A model generated the notes under the pieces. The model saw nothing but the letters and a program-made list of their open reading frames with translations. It was not told where the DNA came from and did no database searches. Position numbers and translations under genes: made by a program. A DNA stretch of 64,000 bases from an uncultured Erythrobacter sp. (GTDB lineage: Bacteria; Pseudomonadota; Alphaproteobacteria; Sphingomonadales; Sphingomonadaceae): positions 1 to 64,000 of the forward strand of contig CANLPY010000002.1 of NCBI GenBank assembly GCA_947493165.1. Direction: 5' to 3'. Shown piece after piece: positions 17,529 through 25,473 of this stretch. The first letter of the stretch is position 1. The number at the start of each line of letters is the position of its first letter.

Positions 17529-18587
17529 TCAAACTGAATCTTTGCACGGACCTGATGATTTACGCACGATCAACTGGCATTGCCGGATTTGATCATATTC
17601 GGCCAGTTCACTAACTGGTTCATGCGCATTAATCCGGCGCAAAACCAAATCAAATGCAGCCGCCGCCATGGCGCTGACTGGTTGATCCATTGTGGTCAAT
17701 TCCGGCCAAACAGAAATAGCAGATGGACTGTTGTCAAAGCCAACGACACTAAGATCATCCGGCACAGCCAAGCCGCGCCGATGCGCCACGCCAATCGCAG
17801 CAGCCGCCATATCATCATTGCTTGCAAAAATAGCAGTCGGCGCTGTCGATAGGTTAAGAAGGCATTCCGCCGCCTCCACCCCTGATCTATAGGTGAATTG
17901 ACCGGCAGCGATGTACTCTTCCCTAATCAGCAGTCCAGCCGCTGCCATCTCTGCCCGAAAACCTTGCTCGCGCAACGCGCTAGCAGCCTGATCCGGCTGG
18001 CCTTGGACAAATGCAATATCGCGATGACCAAGCTCAATCAGATGTCTCGTCATTTCCGCAGCAGCACGCTCATCATCGATACTTATGTCGTTGTGTTCTT
18101 GTGCTTTTTGCCCGTTTGCCACAGTGGCGACCGGTATCTGCAACTCATCAAATACGCGAAGCACCTCTTGTGACCCAGAAATCGGCGGAGGCAAAATTAC
18201 TCCGGCAATATTAGCCTTTGCCAAACGAAGGGCAGAGGCCACAAAGGCGGCCGGGCTACTATCTTCGCAAATATCAACGATTAGGTGGTTATCTGTCCGT
18301 TGCGCTGCGCCCAATGCGCCGTGCAAAAATCGGCCCAGATAATTGTCGGATGGGTTAGCATAAATCAATCCGATGTGGACATCATTACCTTTGGCTAAAC
18401 GACGTGCAGACTTGTTGGGCTGGTAGTTAAGTGCATTGACCGCCTTCAAGACCTTCTCGCGCGTGCCTTTCCTAACCCCGCTCTCTCCGTTCACGACGCG
18501 CGAAACGGTCATCGCCGATACGCCTGCTTGGCGTGCGACGTCATCAATTCTTACGGCTTGTGTTGTTCGTCTCTTGGTACGCGCCAT
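17529..18587 (-). CDS. LacI-family transcriptional regulator of the xylose locus
   Basis: The 352-residue protein has an N-terminal helix-turn-helix (about 14-33: DVARQAGVSAMTVSRVVNGE), the hinge helix NKSARRLAKG, and a periplasmic-binding-protein-like effector domain with the usual AIFASNDDMAAAAIG and DLSVVGFDNSP segments. It probably represses the downstream porter-mutarotase-xylB-xylA operon and the divergent GH3 gene in the absence of xylose or a xylo-oligosaccharide. The start ATG at 18587 has GAGGCG upstream. Two palindromes with a common core flank the gene, one before each transcript. The effector is inferred from context. Confidence 0.92.
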   Translation of the reverse strand: MARTKRRTTQAVRIDDVARQAGVSAMTVSRVVNGESGVRKGTREKVLKAVNALNYQPNKSARRLAKGNDVHIGLIYANPSDNYLGRFLHGALGAAQRTDNHLIVDICEDSSPAAFVASALRLAKANIAGVILPPPISGSQEVLRVFDELQIPVATVANGQKAQEHNDISIDDERAAAEMTRHLIELGHRDIAFVQGQPDQAASALREQGFRAEMAAAGLLIREEYIAAGQFTYRSGVEAAECLLNLSTAPTAIFASNDDMAAAAIGVAHRRGLAVPDDLSVVGFDNSPSAISVWPELTTMDQPVSAMAAAAFDLVLRRINAHEPVSELAEYDQIRQCQLIVRKSSGPCKDSV

Positions 18588-18627
18588 GCTCGCCTCACAC
18601 TCAAACCGTAGCGGCGCAATGAAGGCA

Positions 18628-18666
18628 TTGCAATGTGATCTGATCTTCGTATGGTAGCGCTACCAT
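18628..18666 (+). promoter_or_regulatory. GH3 promoter (TTGCAA-N16-TATGGT) overlapped by palindrome ATGGTAGCGCTACCAT
   Basis: The 16-base perfect palindrome at 18651-18666 lies just upstream of the GH3 ribosome binding site. It overlaps a plausible -10 element (18650-18655) paired with TTGCAA at 18628-18633. Binding there would block transcription directly. The core TAGCGCTA is the same as at 17501-17512, so one LacI-type protein could control both. Confidence 0.7.
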
Positions 18667-18683
18667 AAATGCTGGAGTGAAGT

Positions 18684-21095
18684 ATGCAGAGTTTTTTGCG
18701 CAACGTAACAGGGTCGGCAGCGACCATAGGACTTGCCCTTGTCGCTAGCGGGGTCATCTCGCCCCCACCGCTTGCCACGCAAGAGCTCTCCGTTACGCAA
18801 ACCGCGATCTACAAAGACGCAACAGCACCACTTGAGCAGCGAATCGAAGATCTGCTCGCCAGAATGACGCTCGAAGAAAAAGTTGCTCAGATGCTGACGA
18901 TCTGGGAGCAGAAAGAGCGCGTTCAAAATGCCCAAGGCGATTTCGATCCAGTAAATGCAAGTGCGGCATTTCCAGATGGAATAGGCATGATTGCGAGACC
19001 GTCCGACTTTCGCGGTGTGGATCAATCTAACACCGGTGAAGCGGGCGCATCAGCAGAAGGCCGCAACAGAACCGCGCGCGATACGGTGGAATACGTCAAC
19101 GCAGCGCAGCGCTGGGCCTTGAATGAAACCCGTCTAGGCATCCCAATCCTAATGCATGAAGAAGGCCTGCACGGCTATGTCGCAAGGGGCGCGACGAGCT
19201 TTCCTCAGGCGATCGGCCTTGCCAGCACTTGGGACAAGGAACTGATCGAAAACGTTTACAGCGTTGCGTCGCGCGAAATGCGATCACGCGGGGCGCAACT
19301 GGCACTGTCGCCTGTCGTCGATATTGCTCGTGATCCGCGCTGGGGTCGGATTGAAGAAACATACGGTGAAGATCCCTATCTCGTTTCGGAAATTGGCTTA
19401 GCCGCCATCCGCGGTTTTCAAGGACGCAATCTGCCACTCGCAGATGACAAAGTTCTCGTCACGCTAAAGCATATGACGGGTCACGGTCAGCCTGAAAGCG
19501 GCACGAATGTTGCCCCAGCTGAGCTCACTGAACACACGCTGCGGACGTACTTTTTCCCACCGTTTGAGCGGGCCGTGAAAGAGGCAAATGCACTGTCTGT
19601 GATGCCTTCATATAACGAAATCGGCGGCATACCTAGCCATGCGAATGGGTGGCTGCTGAATACAATCCTTAAAGACGAATGGGGTTTTGAAGGCGCAGTA
19701 GTTAGTGACTATTTCGCGATCCGCGAGATGGTTACCCGCCACCAAATGCTCGAAGATGCAGAGCAAGCGGCAGAACGTGCAATCAAGGCTGGTGTCGACA
19801 ATGAAATGGCAGATGCTGACGCATTTCGTGAACTCCCAGCTCTGGTTGCAGATGGCCGCGTCAAAGTTGAACTGATCGATGATGCTGTGCGCCGCATTTT
19901 GAGGCTCAAGTTCGTCGCTGGCATGTTCGAAAACCCATATGCCGATGCAGATTATGCCGAACAGATCGAAGCTAATCCCGAAGCGATTGCACTGGCGCGA
20001 GATGCTGCACGCAAATCGATGGTGCTGCTGAAGAATGATGGTCTACTGCCGCTTCAAGCAGATGCGATCGACAAGCTGCTGATTGTGGGCACGCATGCGA
20101 AAGACACACCGCTTGGGGGATACAGCGATATCCCGCGCCATGTCGTGAGCGTTGTGGAGGGCATTGAAAACGCAGCAAAGGGCAAGTTTGACGTGACCTT
20201 TTCAGAAGGAGTTAGGATCACCGAAAGTAGAGTTTGGGCGGCTGATCCCGTTGATCTGGTGCCTGAAGAAGAAAACCGGCGCCTGATCGCCGAAGCGGTT
20301 GAAGCGGCTAAGGATACTGACGTCATCGTCATGGTGATCGGCGGGAACGAGCAAACCAGCCGCGAAGCATGGGCCACCACACATTTGGGTGATCGCACCG
20401 ACATCACGCTGGTCGGGCAGCAGATGGACCTAGCGCGCGCCATGCTGGCCACGGGGAAACCCGTAGTCACTCTTTTGCTTAATGGCCGTCCACTCTCAAT
20501 CGTTGAGCTGAATGAAACCGCACCTGCTATAATAGAAGGTTGGTATTTGGGTCAGGAGACCGGCAACGCAGTTGCTGACGTATTGTTCGGCAAAGCCAAT
20601 CCGGGCGGCAAAATGCCAGTCACTGTTGCGCGCAATGTTGGGCAAGTTCCGGTTTTCTATAACCACAAGCCGCAAGCACGCCGTGGCTATCTGTTCGATA
20701 CACTCGATCCGCTTTACCCGTTTGGCTTTGGCCTAAGCTACACCAATTTCGACATTTCCGCACCGCGCGTCATGGGGGATACGCATTCAATCAATGCTCC
20801 CGTTGCCATCGAAGTCGATGTGACTAATGCAGGAGAGGTTGCAGGCGACGAGGTTGTTCAGCTCTACCTACGAGATGTCCACGCATCGGTAACCACCCCA
20901 GTTAAACAACTGGTGCGGTTCGACAGGTTGACATTGCAACCCGGCGAACGACGCACCGTGCGCTTTCAATTGCAACCAACCGATTTTAGCTTGTGGAATG
21001 ACCGGATGGAGCGCGTAGTGGAACCGGGCAAATTCATAGTCATGTCTGGCGGTAACAGCCGCGACGTTAAAGAGGCCGAATTCACTCTAAACTAG
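18684..21095 (+). CDS. GH3 glycoside hydrolase, probable beta-xylosidase
   Basis: The 803-residue exported enzyme has an N-terminal hydrophobic signal (about 1-31), the GH3 barrel and the C-terminal sandwich ending in a fibronectin III-like domain (about 690-800, VDVTNAGEVAGDEVVQLY). KHMTGHG (262-268) is the substrate-binding Lys-His pair. The nucleophile is Asp342 in AVVSDYFAI. The context, divergent from the xylose repressor and next to xylAB, favours release of xylose from xylo-oligosaccharides or from xylose-containing ulvan fragments. Beta-glucosidase activity remains possible, as GH3 specificity is hard to read. GGAG at 18673-18676 supports the ATG at 18684. Confidence 0.9.
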   Translation: MQSFLRNVTGSAATIGLALVASGVISPPPLATQELSVTQTAIYKDATAPLEQRIEDLLARMTLEEKVAQMLTIWEQKERVQNAQGDFDPVNASAAFPDGIGMIARPSDFRGVDQSNTGEAGASAEGRNRTARDTVEYVNAAQRWALNETRLGIPILMHEEGLHGYVARGATSFPQAIGLASTWDKELIENVYSVASREMRSRGAQLALSPVVDIARDPRWGRIEETYGEDPYLVSEIGLAAIRGFQGRNLPLADDKVLVTLKHMTGHGQPESGTNVAPAELTEHTLRTYFFPPFERAVKEANALSVMPSYNEIGGIPSHANGWLLNTILKDEWGFEGAVVSDYFAIREMVTRHQMLEDAEQAAERAIKAGVDNEMADADAFRELPALVADGRVKVELIDDAVRRILRLKFVAGMFENPYADADYAEQIEANPEAIALARDAARKSMVLLKNDGLLPLQADAIDKLLIVGTHAKDTPLGGYSDIPRHVVSVVEGIENAAKGKFDVTFSEGVRITESRVWAADPVDLVPEEENRRLIAEAVEAAKDTDVIVMVIGGNEQTSREAWATTHLGDRTDITLVGQQMDLARAMLATGKPVVTLLLNGRPLSIVELNETAPAIIEGWYLGQETGNAVADVLFGKANPGGKMPVTVARNVGQVPVFYNHKPQARRGYLFDTLDPLYPFGFGLSYTNFDISAPRVMGDTHSINAPVAIEVDVTNAGEVAGDEVVQLYLRDVHASVTTPVKQLVRFDRLTLQPGERRTVRFQLQPTDFSLWNDRMERVVEPGKFIVMSGGNSRDVKEAEFTLN

Positions 21096-21158
21096 AAGCC
21101 AGTCGGGCCTGCGTTTTCACGCAGCGTCCTGCATGGCAATTGGTATTACCGCAGCATC

Positions 21159-21195
21159 ATCTCACCGAAGACTGAAGATCAGTCTTCGGTGAGAT
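21159..21195. terminator. Bidirectional hairpin between GH3 and the SDR gene
   Basis: A perfect 17-bp inverted repeat (arms 21159-21175 and 21179-21195, core CTCACCGAAGACTGA) with a three-base loop sits between two convergent genes. It is the strongest hairpin seen in the window and should stop transcription from both sides. Confidence 0.88.
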
Positions 21196-21211
21196 TATCC
21201 GAACCGTTGCC

Positions 21212-21964
21212 TCAGGAAAATCCGAGACCACCGTTGATGTCGATATTCGCACCAGTAATAAATGACGCCTCATCCGATGCAAGATAGGCGATCGCATCAG
21301 CGGTCTCTTCAGCGCGCCCCTGACGCTTTAGCGGCGTGGCATTGGCAACGTTTTCGCGCGCGGCATCCGGCGTGAATTTGTCATGAAAGCCCGTGGCGAT
21401 CATGCCGGGGCACAGCGCGTTCACGCGGATACCCTTAGGCCCAAGCTCTTTCGCAAGTCCGCGGGTCAATGTCATCACTGCACCTTTTGACGTCGCATAG
21501 GCGAGCGCGCCGCCACCGCCGCCATCACGGCCAGCAAGCGATGCGAGGTTAACGATTGCGCTGCCTTCACCCATGAACGGCACGGCCGCTTTGCAGGCGA
21601 GGAAAGTCGAGGTGGTGTTGAGTTGCATCACGGAATTGAAGAAGTCCTCGTCCATCTCAGCAAGCGTCTTGCGTGCAACTAGGCCGCCCGCATTATTGAT
21701 CAACACATGGATTTCGTCGCCAAAGGCTTCGCGTGTTGCTGCGATCAACGCATCAACTTCGGCAGGTTTGGTCACATCAGCTTTAAACGCGATGCCCCGA
21801 CCTCCAGCTGTTTCAATTTCAGCTACAGTTGCATCTGCATCTTTTTCGTTGCTGTTGTAGTTCACAACAACGCTGGCCCCTTCACTTGCGAGTTTGATGC
21901 ATACCGCACGGCCAATATCGCGGCTGCCCCCGGTTACCACTGCAACTTTGCCTGCAAATTTCAT
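21212..21964 (-). CDS. SDR oxidoreductase, probable 4-deoxy-erythro-hexoseulose uronate reductase
   Basis: The 250-residue short-chain dehydrogenase has the cofactor motif TGGSRDIG (11-18), NNAG, the catalytic Ser in NLASLAG, Tyr-Lys in YATSK and the C-terminal INGGLGF. It is the last gene of the PL6-PL17-MFS operon. Alginate monomers rearrange to 4-deoxy-L-erythro-5-hexoseulose uronate, which an SDR reduces to 2-keto-3-deoxygluconate; that is the role inferred here. The family call is firm and the substrate is by context. The ATG at 21964 is preferred over the TTG at 21970. Confidence 0.85.
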   Translation of the reverse strand: MKFAGKVAVVTGGSRDIGRAVCIKLASEGASVVVNYNSNEKDADATVAEIETAGGRGIAFKADVTKPAEVDALIAATREAFGDEIHVLINNAGGLVARKTLAEMDEDFFNSVMQLNTTSTFLACKAAVPFMGEGSAIVNLASLAGRDGGGGGALAYATSKGAVMTLTRGLAKELGPKGIRVNALCPGMIATGFHDKFTPDAARENVANATPLKRQGRAEETADAIAYLASDEASFITGANIDINGGLGFS

Positions 21965-21997
21965 ATTCAATTTCCCGTCTCAAATCTAACCGCCACT

Positions 21998-23272
21998 TCA
22001 GGCGCGTTTTGGCTTCAATGGTTTAATGTCTGGGCAAAAGATCAGCACCGAAAGCACTGTCATGATCGCCAAACCGGCGCCCACGATGAATGCAGGTGCA
22101 TAGCTGTTGACTGTGATGATGGGGATCAAAAAGTTAAGTCCAACCACTGCCAGTTTTGCTGCGGTCCCGGCAAAACCTGCAAGAGAGCCAACCGACTTTC
22201 CGCTGTAAAAATCGCTGGGCAGCGTTTGAATGTTACCAACCGCCGTTTGAAAACCGAACAGAATCGCAGCCATAAGCAGAACCGCATACAGCGGCGCTGA
22301 AGCTTGCGTCGTCGCAAGCAGCGAGATCAGCATGATAACACCGCCAAGCGCGATTACGCTTTTGCGTGTGCGGTTTACGCTCCAACCTGACTTGATGCGG
22401 TTACTTGCCAATAAACCGCCGAACCATGCACCCAGCATCGCGCCCACATATGGAATCCATGCGTAGATCGCGATTTCTTCCACTCCAAAACCGTAGGTCT
22501 CGTTAAGATAGAGCGGCAGCCAACCGACGAATAACCACCAGATCGGATCGAGAAAGAAACTCGCCATGATAACGCCCCAACTCTCTTTTCGAGAGAGGAT
22601 TTCTTTCGAATTTGGCGCATAATCTGCAACGTCATCAACATCAGCATTGCGTTGCCCAGTGAGGATGAATTGACGTTCTTCTTCGCTGATCCAAGGGTGT
22701 GCGTCTGGCCCGGATTTGTAGACGATCAACCAAGGGATGAGCCATAGAAAGCCGAGCGCGCCGATAGCTATAAACGTTGCTTGCCAACTGCCAAGGAAGA
22801 CAAACAACAAGCCAATGATCGGTGCAGAGACAATTCCGCCAATAGCTGCGCCGGAATTGAATATCCCTTGCGCTAGCGCACGCTCGTTAATCGGAAACCA
22901 TTCAGCGTTGGCCTTCGTCGCACCGGGCCAGTTACCTGCCTCCGAAACACCCAGAATGGCACGAAAGACCGCAAAGGACATTAGGCCGCCAGCTACAGCA
23001 TGCAGCATCGTGGCCCCGGACCAGACCACGATTGACAGGACAAAGCCCAACCGCACGCCAATCCAATCAAATATCTTACCAAACAAGGTTTGACCAAAGG
23101 CGTAAGCGAAAGTGAAAACGTTGAGGATTATCGCATAATCCGCTTTAGTCAGGCCGAGATCTTCGGAAATCTCTGGCCAAAGAAAGCCTAGCGCACCGCG
23201 ATCAATATAGTTGATAATAGTCGCAACAGCGATGAGCACGACAATCACATATCGCAAGTTACCCTTTAGCAT
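21998..23272 (-). CDS. MFS transporter of the hexuronate/anion:cation symporter group
   Basis: This 424-residue, twelve-helix major facilitator starts MLKGNLRYVIVVLIAVA. INYIDRGALGFLWPEI and GVSEAGNWPGATK are the signatures of the ExuT/GudP-like anion:cation symporter family, which imports hexuronates and related acids. Between PL17 and the SDR it most likely imports alginate-derived unsaturated uronate across the inner membrane. The start ATG at 23272 lies two bases after the PL17 stop, with GAGGGG upstream; the longer frame from 23323 overlaps PL17 and is not used. Confidence 0.88.
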   Translation of the reverse strand: MLKGNLRYVIVVLIAVATIINYIDRGALGFLWPEISEDLGLTKADYAIILNVFTFAYAFGQTLFGKIFDWIGVRLGFVLSIVVWSGATMLHAVAGGLMSFAVFRAILGVSEAGNWPGATKANAEWFPINERALAQGIFNSGAAIGGIVSAPIIGLLFVFLGSWQATFIAIGALGFLWLIPWLIVYKSGPDAHPWISEEERQFILTGQRNADVDDVADYAPNSKEILSRKESWGVIMASFFLDPIWWLFVGWLPLYLNETYGFGVEEIAIYAWIPYVGAMLGAWFGGLLASNRIKSGWSVNRTRKSVIALGGVIMLISLLATTQASAPLYAVLLMAAILFGFQTAVGNIQTLPSDFYSGKSVGSLAGFAGTAAKLAVVGLNFLIPIITVNSYAPAFIVGAGLAIMTVLSVLIFCPDIKPLKPKRA

Positions 23273-23274
23273 CT

Positions 23275-25473
23275 TCAGTTCCCCTCGCTTGCGCGAGCGA
23301 TCACTGCGGCAAATCCGCGCCATGCGATCGTCTCTCCGTCCAGCATGACCGAATGGGCCGCTTGCGCATCTTTGTTGTGTGAAACAGCAATCGCGAAACG
23401 CTGCCCGTTCTTAAGAGTGATCCCGACTACGTCTTTTCCGTCGACGTGGGCATGCTGCATATCAGCAATACGGCTACGACTGGCAACGGTCTGTTCCGCT
23501 GCGCCGTCATAGCTGCCGTGGCTTTCGAGCAGCGCAGCAATACTCACAGAACCGGTCGGGCGGTTTGCGCGCAGCATTATCAATGGCTCACGGCGCAGGT
23601 TGAAATTGGGATCATTCGCCCCGCTCTCGCCCAGCACCACGTCGAGCGCTCCATCTGCGGCAAAACGGTAGGTGTAGAACCGGCCATCGAGCAGCCAAGT
23701 GAGCGCGCCCTTGCCGTCGCTCTCTTTGGCAATCGCATCGGCCCAAATGTGCTGATAGCCATTGGCTTCGCCTAGGACCGGGCGCTCGGCGGTGAAATTC
23801 TGCACCGCCAGGTCATGCTCCATGATGTGCCCGCTGTAATGCAGCGGCAGATCATAGAGATGCGGCTTGTCACTCTCGCCGCGCGTCAAATCGAGCACAA
23901 TCGGAGCTTCGAGCCCGGGAATATCCGGCATCACAATGGTGCGGGTCAGCGTGACGCCATCATAGGCGGTGTCGATGCTGGCACTGCTAACCTGCAGGCC
24001 GGTCGCATCGGAGAAATAGAGCTGGGTTGGCGCGTTCTGATTTCCGATCTTTACCTTGCCATCAAAATGGCTGCGCTGGTCAACAACCAAGGTGTTGTGC
24101 GCTACGCTGGACTTCGCCCAGCTGGAGTTTTCCGGCAGGTAGCGCCCGCCCTCTTTCGCCTCAATATTGAGGAAGCGCGCCGCCCCGTAATCGCGGATCA
24201 CTTCATTGCCATTGTCATAGAGCTGCCACCCGAGCTTGTCGAAATGGCCGTGCCCCAGACCTTGAGATGTGTTCTTCGCGATCAGCACGGTCGATGGCTC
24301 GCCATTGGAGTTCATCGGACCTTGGCGCAATACCGCCAGAGCGCCCTCATCCCCTTCAGGCCCATCACCGAAGATCATGGAGCGGAACGGGAATGGCTCA
24401 GCTTTGCCCGCAGCCAAATCGCGCGCGACCAGACGCCCGTTTTTGCTCAGGATTGTGCGGTCTTGAAACTCGGCAATCGACAGCAGCGAAGGATCGCCAG
24501 TTTGCGCATAGGCGATTGCGACGCCGTGATAGAGCTCGTCGGTCTTCAGGCTCTTGTCCCGGATCGCATCGTTAAAGGGGAAGAAGAACCCGCCATAGCT
24601 CAGCTGCACGGTCGTGCGCAGCGCCTTCAGCAAGATGCCGTCGCGATGCTCCCAGATGCCTTGCCCTGGGTCATTACGCTCAATCGCGTCGGCAAAGACC
24701 ATAAACGGCATCAGCGCGTAACGCTGATAATATGGTCCTTCGTTATAATAGCCCTCAGGCGAGAACAGCAGCTCTGTCTGGCGCAGAAAGCCTACCTTGC
24801 CGCTCTTGTCCGAACCCTTAAGCGCGCGGTCGACCATGTCTTGATCATCGAGCAAATATCCGGTCATACCGACCCCAGCGGTCGCCCATGTCGCATGGTT
24901 GTGAATGCGGTCAAAGGTCGCTTGCGATTCGACCGAGAGAAAATGGGCTGCGCGGCGGAACACGTCATTGTCGATCCGCTCACGATCAGCATCGCTCAGC
25001 GTGTCGCGAATATCGCCGTAACCCTGAACAGAGTGCACCAGCCACACGGCGTCATTGAGCACTTGCCAGAAAATCCGGCCAGGCCCCTGATTTTTCCGCG
25101 CAGGATGCTCGCCAAGCGTCGGGTAGAGATCCGCATAACCAAGCAGCATATCGCGGGCGTAATCAGCATAGGCCTGCTCGCCCGTGATCTGAAACAATTG
25201 CCCGGCGAGATAGATCGCCTTGTAATTGCGCTTGTGCTGTTCGTGGGTGTAGCCGCCGCCGGGATCCTTTGGCTGAGGCAGGACCACGCCCTGCTCCATC
25301 ATCTGATCAACGAAGCTGCGGGCCCTATCCAGTTCGGCCTTGTAAAGCGGCGGCAAGTCCGAGACCGCCGCAGCTCCCCCAAGCGCGGCGGTCTCGTCAT
25401 GTGCAGCGGCAATGGCCGGCTGCGTAAGCGTGGTGCAGACAATAGCTGCAGCAAAGAAAAGGGTGCGCTTCAT
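23275..25473 (-). CDS. PL17 oligoalginate lyase (exolytic)
   Basis: The 732-residue exported enzyme has a signal peptide (1-22), an (alpha/alpha) toroid N-terminal domain and a beta-sheet heparinase II/III-like C-terminal domain. Landmarks are RIHNHATWA (Asn192, His193), EGPYYQRYA (Tyr248/249, the acid/base Tyr region), and GLGHGHFDKLGWQLY in the second domain. PL17 enzymes cut oligoalginate to unsaturated monomers by beta-elimination. The ATG overlaps the PL6 stop by four bases (ATGA), so PL6 and PL17 are translationally coupled. PL6 would supply the oligomers. Confidence 0.93.
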   Translation of the reverse strand: MKRTLFFAAAIVCTTLTQPAIAAAHDETAALGGAAAVSDLPPLYKAELDRARSFVDQMMEQGVVLPQPKDPGGGYTHEQHKRNYKAIYLAGQLFQITGEQAYADYARDMLLGYADLYPTLGEHPARKNQGPGRIFWQVLNDAVWLVHSVQGYGDIRDTLSDADRERIDNDVFRRAAHFLSVESQATFDRIHNHATWATAGVGMTGYLLDDQDMVDRALKGSDKSGKVGFLRQTELLFSPEGYYNEGPYYQRYALMPFMVFADAIERNDPGQGIWEHRDGILLKALRTTVQLSYGGFFFPFNDAIRDKSLKTDELYHGVAIAYAQTGDPSLLSIAEFQDRTILSKNGRLVARDLAAGKAEPFPFRSMIFGDGPEGDEGALAVLRQGPMNSNGEPSTVLIAKNTSQGLGHGHFDKLGWQLYDNGNEVIRDYGAARFLNIEAKEGGRYLPENSSWAKSSVAHNTLVVDQRSHFDGKVKIGNQNAPTQLYFSDATGLQVSSASIDTAYDGVTLTRTIVMPDIPGLEAPIVLDLTRGESDKPHLYDLPLHYSGHIMEHDLAVQNFTAERPVLGEANGYQHIWADAIAKESDGKGALTWLLDGRFYTYRFAADGALDVVLGESGANDPNFNLRREPLIMLRANRPTGSVSIAALLESHGSYDGAAEQTVASRSRIADMQHAHVDGKDVVGITLKNGQRFAIAVSHNKDAQAAHSVMLDGETIAWRGFAAVIARASEGN

